NCBI RefSeq assembly: GCF_003253485.1
Contig: NZ_QKTX01000002.1
Span: 186,001 to 250,000 of the forward strand
DNA: 64,000 bases
Reading direction: 5' to 3'
DNA from: Algoriphagus aquaeductus
GTDB lineage: Bacteria > Bacteroidota > Bacteroidia > Cytophagales > Cyclobacteriaceae
Below, in pieces: positions 1-7,617 of the stretch. Numbering within the stretch: the first letter of the stretch is position 1; each line of letters starts with the position of its first letter. The notes under the pieces were generated by a model. The model made no database searches. It saw nothing but the letters and a program-made list of their open reading frames with translations, and was not told the DNA's origin. A program made the translations under genes and the position numbers.

Positions 1-267
1 GGCCCAGTCGGGAGCCCCATCCGGAAAAACGTAGTTCACCACCTCCCAACGGATCAAGTCATTGGACTTAAAGATGGGAAAAAGCGGCGCCCATTCGTTG
101 GAAGTGGCGGATGCATAATAATATTCTCCTACCCTGATCAAAGTGGGATCCGGCCTGTCGCCCGGCAAAACGGGATTTTGGATAACCAGGCTTTGGGAAA
201 ATACCGGTGTCCAGCTCAAAGTCATCAAAAGCAAGAGTAAAAAGGCTAAAGAAGGTTTCTTAGTCAT
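1..267 (-). CDS. Secreted GH43 glycosidase, N-terminal part (cut by window edge)
   Basis: Only the first 89 codons are present; the gene runs off the left edge. The protein opens with a signal peptide (MTKK then a leucine-rich core ending near VFSQS) and continues with NPVLPGDRPDPTLIRVGEYYYASAT, split here as NPVLPGDRPDP and TLIRVGEYYYA, the first blade of a five-bladed beta-propeller of glycoside hydrolase family 43. The Asp of the RPDP motif is the expected catalytic base. The form resembles beta-xylosidase or arabinofuranosidase subfamilies. An in-frame ATG two codons upstream (273) is an alternative start. It lies 77 bp downstream of a second GH43 gene on the same strand, so the two probably form part of a pectin/hemicellulose-use cluster. 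Confidence 0.85.
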   Translation of the reverse strand, partial: MTKKPSLAFLLLLLMTLSWTPVFSQSLVIQNPVLPGDRPDPTLIRVGEYYYASATSNEWAPLFPIFKSNDLIRWEVVNYVFPDGAPDWA

Positions 268-344
268 AATCATGTAGTATTCATTTTTGAAGCTTAATCC
301 AGGCCGTGATCTGAAAACGGTTTACCCGTGGAGATTCGGATTTA

Positions 345-1388
345 TTAAAAAACTGGTGCAGACCGTCTACCGGTACTTGGTTCCAGTTTTTCCACAAAGG
401 GCCAGCCTTCTTTCCAACGCAAAAGATCCAGAAACAAAGCCCTGCGGTTTGTCCCGTTTGCAAGCTTGGGTTTGCTGAGCTCCATGCCATGGTAAAGAAT
501 CCAACTATTCCCCGCCTTATCTGTAATTATTTCCGCATTATGCCCTGGACCGGCCACACCGGTTACTTGGGAATTTCCATGTAAAACCAGTTCCCCTGAC
601 TTGCCATCCATCAGAGGGTTTCCCGCCGAATCCAAATAAGGTCCCAAAAGTGATTTAGATCTCCCTACCAGAACTCGATAGGTACTTTTTTCTCCCTCGC
701 AGCAGGTTCCGGCAGATCCAAAAAGATAGTAGAATCCTTGCCGAAAGTGGATATACGCTGCCTCCAAATGATTCCCGGCCAGCTGAACCTTTGGACCCTG
801 AGCCTTTGTCCCCTCCGGATTCAATTCAGTAAGGAACAAACCATGAAAACTTCCCCAAATCAAGTATTTTTTCCCGTCTTCTTCCCAGTAAAAAGGATCT
901 ATGGAATTGGCAACTCCAATCTCCTGAGAATCAAAAACGGATCCCAAATCCTCGAATGGACCTTCTGGACTTTTTGCTTTAGCAACCCCGATTCCCGGAT
1001 TGGGATCACCCCAAGTAGAAAAGGAATAATACATCACAAAGCTTCCGTCTACCTCAGTCACATCCGGAGCCCAGATTCCTCCTTTCGGCTTCCAATTCGG
1101 CTTTTTTTCAAAGGCATCTCTGACAAACTCCCAATGGACCAAATCCCTGGATCTGATGATCGGCACCAGATGATACCCACCTTCTTCGCCCCAATTATCC
1201 TCTGTCCCGTATGCATAGAAATATTCCCCAAATCTCAGCACTGAAGGATCTGCCAAAACAGGTTCAAACACAGGATTTTGGAAAAAGGCGGTATCTGAAG
1301 GAATCAGCGTTTTTGATTCCAAAAGTGAAGTCCCGGGACTTTGATAATTCAGAAACAGTGAAAGATAAAATACAGGCAAATGCAGCAT
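345..1388 (-). CDS. GH43 arabinan endo-1,5-alpha-L-arabinosidase-like protein
   Basis: 347 aa. The five-bladed GH43 fold is recognisable: catalytic base Asp47 in VLADPSV, pKa-modulating Asp164 in NSIDPF, and general acid Glu209 in HLEAAYI. The motifs APDV (about 108), GTCCEG followed by STYRVLVGRSKS (about 227-245), and GPGHNAEI near the C-terminus are typical of arabinanases that cleave alpha-1,5-arabinan. The N-terminus has a short hydrophobic stretch that may be a signal peptide, but it is not a strong one. It precedes the other GH43 gene in the direction of transcription, so co-transcription is likely. Exact substrate (arabinan or arabinoxylan side chains) is inference. Confidence 0.85.
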   Translation of the reverse strand: MLHLPVFYLSLFLNYQSPGTSLLESKTLIPSDTAFFQNPVFEPVLADPSVLRFGEYFYAYGTEDNWGEEGGYHLVPIIRSRDLVHWEFVRDAFEKKPNWKPKGGIWAPDVTEVDGSFVMYYSFSTWGDPNPGIGVAKAKSPEGPFEDLGSVFDSQEIGVANSIDPFYWEEDGKKYLIWGSFHGLFLTELNPEGTKAQGPKVQLAGNHLEAAYIHFRQGFYYLFGSAGTCCEGEKSTYRVLVGRSKSLLGPYLDSAGNPLMDGKSGELVLHGNSQVTGVAGPGHNAEIITDKAGNSWILYHGMELSKPKLANGTNRRALFLDLLRWKEGWPFVEKLEPSTGRRSAPVF

Positions 1389-1554
1389 GGCAAAGGATCG
1401 AAAGAGGTATTGAGTCAGTGAGGCAAAGTCAATAATTCGGACTTTTCTTCCATTTTGTATTATCTAATAAGGAATAAGGAAAATCCCACCTAAACTCAAT
1501 CTAAGAAGAATCTGCTTTTTCCCTCAAAAAAATCAACGATTGGCAAATCTTGAT

Positions 1555-2088
1555 TCAACTTTGGGATTCAATTTTTTTCAGGGCCGTCAAAGCCATTTTC
1601 ATCCTTGCCTCCCGATTCCCGGAAACTGTCCAAAAAGGAAAACCGCTTTCCTGTGCTAGTTTTAAATATTTCTCAAAAAAATACTTTCGCATTTCTAATT
1701 CCGGATATTCCCGCAGCGGATCGGGCTCCCAAGGCAAATCGGTATCTGTCAACAAAATCAAATCATAGGTTCGGCGATTGATTTCTCCCAATACCCAAGG
1801 GTCTGTCTTCCCAAACCGATGCTCCGACCATATATGGATAACTCGTAGATCTGTGTCGCAAAAAAGAAAGTTCTTGGCCTTTTCGGCCTGTTGATCCTCA
1901 AGCAATACCTGGCCTTTTCCGATTTCTACCAGATCTTCAAATCGATAAGGTCGGTCTATTTTTTCCAAATATTCCCGGGCAAACTCAGGTACCCAAGGTT
2001 CTCCAAAGTGATGGGCCAAATCTTCCGCCAAGGTACTTTTCCCCGTAGATTCCGGACCCAAAATCAATATGCGCTTAGGCTTTTGCAT
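1555..2088 (-). CDS. NadR-type ribosylnicotinamide kinase (AAA_28 ATPase)
   Basis: About 177 aa from the ATG at 2088; a longer frame starts at 2115, but the shorter one leaves only a 14-bp overlap with pnuC. The Walker A motif GPESTGKST lies close to the N-terminus, followed by PEFAREYLE and the FCDTDLRV segment typical of the kinase domain of NadR. In NadR this domain phosphorylates nicotinamide riboside to NMN. The adenylyltransferase domain of full NadR is absent, so this is the kinase-only form. The gene overlaps the end of pnuC and follows it on the same strand, which fits uptake of nicotinamide riboside coupled to phosphorylation, a pairing common in Bacteroidota. Confidence 0.85.
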   Translation of the reverse strand: MQKPKRILILGPESTGKSTLAEDLAHHFGEPWVPEFAREYLEKIDRPYRFEDLVEIGKGQVLLEDQQAEKAKNFLFCDTDLRVIHIWSEHRFGKTDPWVLGEINRRTYDLILLTDTDLPWEPDPLREYPELEMRKYFFEKYLKLAQESGFPFWTVSGNREARMKMALTALKKIESQS

Positions 2089-2692
2089 AGGTTTTGGCTG
2101 ATTTGATCCAAGCAAAAAGGCCCATGGTAGCTAGGACAGTAAAAAACAAAAACTGAAATGAGGTTAACACCAAGCCTTTGTAGAAATACAAAGGCACGGA
2201 AACCAAATCCGTAATGATCCAAAAAATCCAGTTTTCCACCTTCTTTTTGGCCATCAGCCACATACCTACAAAGGCAGAAGCCGTGGTAAATGAATCCCAA
2301 TAGGGCACATCGCTGTCTGTAAACTTACTCAGGACAAAGACCAAAGTAGGGTAGGAAGCCGCAAATAGGGCAGCCGAAATCATCCAGCCTTTTCCATCCA
2401 GCCAAGTCACAGGAAGGACTTCCTGATTTTCTTTAGGATGCGTCCACACATACCAGCCGTAAATAGACATGCTGAAATAGTAGGCATTGATGCCCATATC
2501 GGCGTAGAGTTTATATTCAAAACAAATCCAGACATAAATCAGCGTGGAAACAATTCCCGTGGGATACACCCAAATATGTTCCCGCATGGAATAAAACACT
2601 GAGGCAATCCCAAAAAATACCGCCACCGCCTCCAGCCAGGTCATATTTTGCAAGCCTTCGGCAAATCCGTCGAGGAGAAATTGAAAATCCAT
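2075..2692 (-). CDS. pnuC: Nicotinamide riboside transporter PnuC
   Basis: 205 aa integral inner-membrane protein with six to seven hydrophobic segments. It carries the PnuC signatures WLEAVAVFFGIASVFYS near the N-terminus, YPTGIVSTLIYVWICFEYKLYADMG split as YPTGIVSTLIYVW and YKLYADMG, the Tyr/Trp-rich YGWYVW motif (about 80), and the late WIITDLVSVPLYFYKGL block. PnuC proteins carry nicotinamide riboside by facilitated diffusion, driven by intracellular phosphorylation, here probably by the NadR-type kinase encoded next. No TPP-riboswitch-like sequence was seen upstream; the leader instead holds short octamer repeats. Confidence 0.92.
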   Translation of the reverse strand: MDFQFLLDGFAEGLQNMTWLEAVAVFFGIASVFYSMREHIWVYPTGIVSTLIYVWICFEYKLYADMGINAYYFSMSIYGWYVWTHPKENQEVLPVTWLDGKGWMISAALFAASYPTLVFVLSKFTDSDVPYWDSFTTASAFVGMWLMAKKKVENWIFWIITDLVSVPLYFYKGLVLTSFQFLFFTVLATMGLFAWIKSAKTYAKA

Positions 2693-2737
2693 GGCCCGAA
2701 TTAAGGGATTTGTTTTCTAGCCACCAATGTTTCGCTG

Positions 2738-2865
2738 CCACAAAGAACACTAAGAAGCCCAAAGGTTCTCAAATTTACTTTGAAGTATGTATTAGATACA
2801 TTTTCAAAAGAATCAAACTTAGAGCCTTGGCGACTTTGTGGCCAATCTTCTTCTGGACTTCGCGG
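2738..2865. repeat. Inverted octamer-word arrays, apparently empty
   Basis: The intergenic stretch between pnuC and uvrA holds left-arm words CCACAAAG (2738), ACACTAAG (2747) and GCCCAAAG (2757). About 60 bp of AT-rich sequence follows, then right-arm words CTTGGCGA (2826) with CTTTGTGG (2834), and CTTCTGGA (2850) with CTTCGCGG (2858). Right-arm words have an 8-bp period within pairs; left-arm spacing is looser (9-10 bp). The arms are reverse complements in pattern (CCACAAAG against CTTTGTGG). No ORF lies between them. The same word family brackets the PemK toxin-antitoxin genes and tRNA-Gly elsewhere in the window. Confidence 0.6.
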
Positions 2866-2933
2866 TGAAACAACCACGTCAAATCCGCAACTTTTCTCCC
2901 ACTTGCCGGGTTTGATTGCTAACTTTGCCAGCT

Positions 2934-5750
2934 ATGACTTTAAGCACTTTACCCGCTAAAATCGACATCGATTCCCTCGATCCCAAAGAATTCATCATTA
3001 TCAAAAACGCTAAGGTCAATAACCTCAAAAGCCTGAGCGTTGCCATACCCAGAAACCAGTTTGTGGTCGTCACCGGACTTTCAGGTTCGGGCAAATCTTC
3101 CTTGGCATTCGATACGCTCTTTGCCGAAGGACAGCGCATGTATGTGGAAAGCTTGAGCTCTTACGCTCGCCAATTCCTCGGTCGGATGGAAAAGCCCGAT
3201 GTGGAATACATCAAAGGCGTAGCTCCTGCGATCGCCATTCAGCAAAAAGTCAGCACCAAAAATCCACGCTCCACCGTCGGCACGACTACCGAGATTTACG
3301 ATTACCTCAAATTACTTTTTGCCCGGGTGGGCAAAACGTTTTCGCCTATTTCTGGTAAAGAAGTCAAGCACCACACCGTCACCGATATCGTCGATTATGT
3401 GCTTTCCTTTGAAAAGGGAGCCAAAGTCATGATTTCCTGTCCGCTTCAGGTAGGCAGAGGAAGAAAAATCGAGCAAGAATTGGAGCTGTTGCTGCAAAAA
3501 GGCTACACCCGAATCCTGATCGATGGAGAAGTCTATTTCGTCGAGGATCTTTTGGGGGAAAAGAAAGTCCCCAAAGGCAACTACGAAATCCTAATCGACC
3601 GCGCCACCGTCCGTAAAGACGACGAAGACAATCAGTTCCGCATAGCCGATTCGGTCCAAACAGCTCTTTTTGAAGGACATGGCGACTGCAAAATCACCGT
3701 TCCGGATGTGGAAACCAGATCTTTTTCAGACCGATTCGAACTGGACGGAATGAGCTTCGAGCTTCCTTCGGTCAACTTTTTCTCCTTCAACAATCCCTAT
3801 GGAGCCTGCAAGCGATGCGAAGGATTCGGAAATGTCTTGGGAATTGATCGGGATTTGGTGATTCCGGATAAAGAACTTTCGGTTTATGAAGGAGCGATCG
3901 CACCTTGGCGGGGAGAATCCAGCAAACAATGGCTGGAACCGCTGTTGAAAAAAGGGATCGAATTCGATTTTCCGATTCATAGATCCTACAATGAGCTTAC
4001 AGAAAAAGAGCAGGAATTGCTCTGGACTGGAAATAAATACTTCGAAGGGTTGAATGCCTTTTTCGAAGATCTGGAAAGCAAAACCTACAAAATCCAATAC
4101 CGGGTGATGCTGTCCCGATTCCGTGGACGAACCACCTGTCCGGATTGTCGTGGAACCCGCCTGCGCAAAGATGCCAGCTACGTCAAAATTGATGGAAAAT
4201 CCATCACAGATCTCGTGCTGATGCCGATTGAAGATGCTTTGGCATTCTTCAGAAATCTCCAGCTTGCCGAGCACGAAGCCAAGGTAGCCAACCGACTGCT
4301 GAAGGAAATCACGAGCCGACTGGAATTTATGGATCAGGTGGGATTGGGTTATTTGACACTTAACCGGCTGACCTCTACACTTTCCGGAGGAGAATATCAG
4401 CGAATCAAATTGGCTACTTCTTTGGGTTCGGCGCTGGTCGGATCGATGTACATCCTCGACGAACCCAGCATCGGACTTCACCCGAGAGATACCGATCGCT
4501 TGGTTGGAGTACTGAAAGAACTCAAAAATCTAGGCAACACGGTCATCGTGGTGGAGCATGAGGAAAAAGTCATGAAGGCCTCTGATCAGATCATTGACAT
4601 AGGCCCAGATGCAGGAGTGAAAGGAGGAGAATTGCTTTTCCAGGGAAAAATCGAAGACTTGATCGCAAGCGGCACCACTTACACGGCCAAATACCTACGG
4701 GGCGAAGAGAAGATTTTCATCAAAACAGGCAATCGAAAGTGGAAAGATTCCATCACCGTCAAAGGTGCCCGTGAAAACAACCTGAAAAACCTAACTGTCC
4801 AGTTTCCGCTCAATACGCTCACCGTCGTTACGGGAGTTTCCGGTTCGGGTAAATCCACCTTGATCAAAAAAGTGCTCTATCCTGCTTTGGGAAAAATGCT
4901 CGGCACTGTGATAGACGAGGGTGGAAAATACGACAAGATTGAAGGGGACTACAAGCGGGTTACCCAGGTGGAATTTGTGGATCAGGATCCGATCGGCAAG
5001 TCTTCCCGTTCTAATCCGGTAACCTATGTGAAGGCTTACGATGCTATCCGAAACCTCTTTTCAGAGCAGCCCCTTTCCAAGCAACGAGGGTACAAACCTG
5101 CTTTTTTCTCCTTCAATGTGGACGGAGGGCGATGCGAGGCCTGTCAGGGCGAAGGCACCATCACCGTGGAAATGCAATTTATGGCAGATATCCACCTGAC
5201 CTGCGAATCCTGCAAAGGCAAACGCTTCAAAAATGAAATCCTCGAGGTCAAATACAAGGAAAAGGACATCTCCGAAGTCCTGGACATGACCATCGACGAA
5301 GCTTTGGAGTTTTTCAAAGGAAAAACCCAAATCATCAACCGCCTCCAACCCCTTCAGGAAGTTGGATTGGGCTATATCGGCATGGGCCAAAGTTCTAATA
5401 CATTGTCCGGAGGAGAAGCCCAGCGGGTGAAACTCGCTTCTTTCCTGGGAAAAGGCGGAACCAAAACCGGAGATCATATCCTCTTCATCTTCGATGAACC
5501 CACTACCGGACTTCATTTCCATGACATCAGCAAGCTCCTGCATAGCATCAATGCGCTGATCGATCAAGGTCACTCAGTTATCATCATTGAGCACAATACC
5601 GAGGTGATCAAGTCAGCCGATTGGGTGATTGATTTGGGTCCCGAGGGAGGAAACAAAGGAGGTTACTTGACCTTTGCCGGTACGCCTGAGGATTTGGCCA
5701 ATGAGGGGGAAAATTACACGGCGAAGTATGTGAGGGAGAGTTTTCTCTAA
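2934..5750 (+). CDS. uvrA: UvrABC excinuclease subunit A
   Basis: 938 aa from the ATG at 2934 (a TTG-initiated extension from 2916 is possible but unneeded). Damage-recognition ATPase of nucleotide excision repair, with two ABC-type ATPase halves. Walker A motifs are GLSGSGKSS (near residue 55) and GVSGSGKST (near 640). ABC signatures are TLSGGEYQR and TLSGGEAQR, and Walker B motifs are ILDEPSIGL and IFDEPTTGL. Zinc-type CxxC pairs are CKRC, CPDC, and CEAC with CESC. The usual CxxC found about 20 residues before FSFNNPYGACKRC is replaced by FELDG, so the first zinc module is incomplete. Cytoplasmic; stands alone, followed by a strong hairpin terminator. Confidence 0.96.
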   Translation: MTLSTLPAKIDIDSLDPKEFIIIKNAKVNNLKSLSVAIPRNQFVVVTGLSGSGKSSLAFDTLFAEGQRMYVESLSSYARQFLGRMEKPDVEYIKGVAPAIAIQQKVSTKNPRSTVGTTTEIYDYLKLLFARVGKTFSPISGKEVKHHTVTDIVDYVLSFEKGAKVMISCPLQVGRGRKIEQELELLLQKGYTRILIDGEVYFVEDLLGEKKVPKGNYEILIDRATVRKDDEDNQFRIADSVQTALFEGHGDCKITVPDVETRSFSDRFELDGMSFELPSVNFFSFNNPYGACKRCEGFGNVLGIDRDLVIPDKELSVYEGAIAPWRGESSKQWLEPLLKKGIEFDFPIHRSYNELTEKEQELLWTGNKYFEGLNAFFEDLESKTYKIQYRVMLSRFRGRTTCPDCRGTRLRKDASYVKIDGKSITDLVLMPIEDALAFFRNLQLAEHEAKVANRLLKEITSRLEFMDQVGLGYLTLNRLTSTLSGGEYQRIKLATSLGSALVGSMYILDEPSIGLHPRDTDRLVGVLKELKNLGNTVIVVEHEEKVMKASDQIIDIGPDAGVKGGELLFQGKIEDLIASGTTYTAKYLRGEEKIFIKTGNRKWKDSITVKGARENNLKNLTVQFPLNTLTVVTGVSGSGKSTLIKKVLYPALGKMLGTVIDEGGKYDKIEGDYKRVTQVEFVDQDPIGKSSRSNPVTYVKAYDAIRNLFSEQPLSKQRGYKPAFFSFNVDGGRCEACQGEGTITVEMQFMADIHLTCESCKGKRFKNEILEVKYKEKDISEVLDMTIDEALEFFKGKTQIINRLQPLQEVGLGYIGMGQSSNTLSGGEAQRVKLASFLGKGGTKTGDHILFIFDEPTTGLHFHDISKLLHSINALIDQGHSVIIIEHNTEVIKSADWVIDLGPEGGNKGGYLTFAGTPEDLANEGENYTAKYVRESFL

Positions 5751-5755
5751 GTAAA

Positions 5756-5788
5756 AACCCTCCAAGGGTTGCGAACCCTTGGAGGGTT
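5756..5788 (+). terminator. Perfect 15-bp hairpin downstream of uvrA
   Basis: AACCCTCCAAGGGTT (5756-5770) is followed by the three-base loop GCG and a perfect 15-base complement (5774-5788). It starts 5 bp after the uvrA stop. There is no long T run after it, so it may be a palindromic intergenic repeat as much as a classical terminator. Confidence 0.7.
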
Positions 5789-5811
5789 ATCTATATTCGC
5801 AAACACAATTT

Positions 5812-5880
5812 GGAATCTTAGCTCAGCTGGTTTAGAACGTCCCGTTGGATAACGGGAAGGTCTAGAAGTCTAATTCAACT
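5812..5880 (+). pseudogene. Decayed tRNA copy upstream of tRNA-Val
   Basis: 27 bases (5811-5837, plus the T at 5810) are identical to the 5' end of the intact tRNA-Val 103 bp downstream, covering the acceptor 5' strand and D arm. One D-stem base differs (GAAC instead of GAGC). A clean six-pair stem TCCCGT/ACGGGA with a loop TGGATA takes the anticodon-arm place. No recognisable TTCGAAT T-loop or matching 3' acceptor strand follows, so it is unlikely to give a functional tRNA. The origin may be a partial duplication of tRNA-Val. Confidence 0.6.
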
Positions 5881-5914
5881 TGATTAAGCTACTGAATTGA
5901 AAAAACTGAAAATT

Positions 5915-5989
5915 GGAATCTTAGCTCAGCTGGTTTAGAGCGCTGCTTTGACAGAGCAGAGGTCATGGGTTCGAATCCCTTAGATTCCA
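5915..5989 (+). tRNA. tRNA-Val (anticodon GAC)
   Basis: Cloverleaf folded by eye: acceptor GGAATCT/AGATTCC, D arm GCTC/GAGC, anticodon stem CTGCT/AGCAG with loop TTGACAG giving anticodon GAC, and T loop TTCGAAT with a T-T mismatch in the T stem (ATGGG/CCCTT). Discriminator A at 5989; CCA is not encoded. Confidence 0.9.
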
Positions 5990-5998
5990 CTGATTTAG

Positions 5999-6022
5999 CC
6001 ACTAAGGCACAAAGTCGCGAAG
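5999..6022. repeat. Left octamer array beside tRNA-Gly(CCC)
   Basis: Three contiguous octamers, CCACTAAG (5999), GCACAAAG (6007) and TCGCGAAG (6015), in exact 8-bp phase, 9 bp after tRNA-Val. The reverse-complement partner array lies at 6246-6261. The pair encloses tRNA-Gly(CCC). Confidence 0.65.
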
Positions 6023-6120
6023 ATTTTGTGCCTTTTTTCTTTTTAAGACCTTTAATTCCGACCCAAAAACTCGACTAAAAAAAAAGAGTCACGCCTTTCA
6101 AACATGACTCCAGAATCTTG

Positions 6121-6193
<73 letters not shown>

Positions 6194-6245
6194 CTTTTAG
6201 CCTTAAAATCAAATTTAAGGGAAATTTGTAGTAAAAACTTAGAGT

Positions 6246-6261
6246 CTTTGTGACTTCGTGG
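6246..6261. repeat. Right octamer array, flush with the ATPase stop codon
   Basis: CTTTGTGA (6246) and CTTCGTGG (6254) in 8-bp phase, the inverted partner of the array at 5999-6022. It ends at the base before the stop codon of the DUF4143 ATPase gene. Confidence 0.65.
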
Positions 6262-7407
6262 CTATACTTCCTTCAAAAACTCCCTCAGTCCCACTGCCCT
6301 AACCTTTTCCGATAGGGGATAACTGTCTGCAATCCGACAGATAATCACCCCATTTTCAGCTCCGGTATCCTCCATGCTGATCTGCATGCCTTTGCTGAGC
6401 TTGGGCGAAAGGGTGTTTTTGATCTCGATGGCCGTTTTGACTACCCCGTTTTTCACCAAAAGCAAGTCACACTCTGCGCCCTGATGGGTTCGGTAGAAGT
6501 AGTACTCATAGTCCTCCCTGAGCGTGGCAATGATCTGCTCGATCACGAACCCCTCCCAACTTGGTCCAACCAGCAGCTGATTGATCAGGGAATCCATGCT
6601 GGTTACACCTGTCAGAGAATGCAGCAAACCCGTATCTCGGATAAATACCTTGGGCGATTTGACCAGCCGCTTCTTGATATTGTGATGAAAAGGTGCCAAA
6701 ACCCGCACCATAAACGACCCTTCCAAAAACTCAAGGTATCGGTTGACTGTCGGGCGGGTGATACCGAGTGCTTTGGCAAAACTTTCCGCATTCCAGATTC
6801 CTCCTTGCGCATTGGCCAGCATCATCCAAAAGCGTTCTACCAGTCGTGGATCAGTGCTCAATCCGATTTGGGCCAAGTCACGCTCCAGATAGGTCTTGAT
6901 GAAATTTTGCCTCCAAAGCTGAGACTCACGTTCGCTTTTGGCCAAAAAGGAAAGCGGAAAACCGCCCCGAATCCATAGTTTCTCGAGTTCGTCAACCTCA
7001 ATCTCTCCAAGGTAAAATGGCGTCAGCTCCAAATACCCAATCCGGCCAGCCAAAGAGTCTGCACTTTTCCGAATCAGATCCGGAGAAGCCGAACCCAACA
7101 AAATAAACCGTCCGGCTTCCCGCTGCTCGTCGATCAGGCTCCGAAGCTCCGCAAAAAGTTCCGGCATGAGTTGAATCTCATCGAGAATCACCGTTTTGTC
7201 CGCATGAGCTTTTAGGAAAAGCTCGGCATCGACCAATTTGGCCCGATCGGAGGCTTTTTCCAGATCGAGGTAAAGGCTTTCTTTTTCGAGTTTCAGGTTT
7301 TTGACCAAGGTAGTCTTACCCACCTGCCTAGGACCCAACAGGCCTACAGCTGGGAAAATGGAAAGATATTCCTGCAAAAGAGGGAAAATATTACGATCTT
7401 TTACCAT
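6262..7407 (-). CDS. AAA+ ATPase with DUF4143 nuclease-like C-terminal domain
   Basis: 381 aa. The N-terminal AAA_14 domain has Walker A GPRQVGKTT (about 25-33), Walker B VILDEIQLMPE (about 73) and the sensor-like LLGSASPDL. A winged-helix-like segment ALGITRPTVNRYLEFL lies near 215-230. The C-terminal DUF4143 part carries KVFIRDTGLLHSL and ECDLLLVKNG with IEIKNT, a pattern resembling a PD-(D/E)XK nuclease fold. The family is abundant and multi-copy in Bacteroidota; its cellular role is not established. The start codon ATGGTAAAA lies inside one arm of a palindromic repeat that is duplicated upstream, so expression may be tied to that structure. Confidence 0.88.
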   Translation of the reverse strand: MVKDRNIFPLLQEYLSIFPAVGLLGPRQVGKTTLVKNLKLEKESLYLDLEKASDRAKLVDAELFLKAHADKTVILDEIQLMPELFAELRSLIDEQREAGRFILLGSASPDLIRKSADSLAGRIGYLELTPFYLGEIEVDELEKLWIRGGFPLSFLAKSERESQLWRQNFIKTYLERDLAQIGLSTDPRLVERFWMMLANAQGGIWNAESFAKALGITRPTVNRYLEFLEGSFMVRVLAPFHHNIKKRLVKSPKVFIRDTGLLHSLTGVTSMDSLINQLLVGPSWEGFVIEQIIATLREDYEYYFYRTHQGAECDLLLVKNGVVKTAIEIKNTLSPKLSKGMQISMEDTGAENGVIICRIADSYPLSEKVRAVGLREFLKEV

Positions 7408-7520
7408 GAAAATCGAAAGTTTGATTTACGGATTTCATGGTAAAAGTAGAAAGATTAAAAGTCAAATCAAATCATTTTACCATGAAAATCGAAAGTTTGA
7501 TTTACGATTTTCATGGTAAA
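7399..7520. repeat. Duplicated palindromic repeat over the ATPase start codon
   Basis: Two nearly identical 46-47 bp copies (7399-7445 and 7475-7520) are separated by 29 bp and differ by two substitutions near the right arm. Copy 2 has perfect 15-base arms, TTTACCATGAAAATC (7476-7490) and GATTTTCATGGTAAA (7506-7520). Copy 1 contains the ATGGTAAAA start of the ATPase gene; copy 2 contains an equivalent ATGGTAAAA followed at once by TGA. The layout suggests an operator, attenuator or recombination site specific to this gene family, which is inference. Confidence 0.75.
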
Positions 7521-7537
7521 TTTTTTTGAATAAATGT

Positions 7538-7608
7538 GTTTCCCACAGATTTTCGCTGATAAAATCCGCGGAGATCAGCGAAAGAAATCTGCGCCTATCT
7601 GCGGGAAA
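7538..7608. repeat. Inverted ATCTGCGG-type word array, empty
   Basis: Nested inverted repeat: outer arms TTTCCCACAGAT (7539-7550) and ATCTGCGGGAAA (7597-7608) with one mismatch; inner arms TTTCGCTGAT (7551-7560) and ATCAGCGAAA (7574-7583), perfect. The word ATCTGCG occurs twice, 10 bp apart. It fills the gap between the ATPase repeat and the oxidoreductase gene; no ORF lies within. Confidence 0.65.
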
Positions 7609-7617
7609 GTTTTACAA

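Noticed and set aside
2693..2933. TPP or other riboswitch upstream of pnuC
   Set aside because: No CTGAGA and ACCTGATCTGG-type conserved blocks; the leader is filled by octamer words instead.
3726..4481. 251-codon open frame on the minus strand inside uvrA
   Set aside because: It lies antisense to a highly conserved gene, has no recognisable domain and its composition mirrors uvrA codons; a shadow frame.
5812..5989. Prophage or integrative element attachment site at tRNA-Val
   Set aside because: The duplicated part is the 5' half, whereas integrases typically duplicate the 3' half; no integrase gene is close.
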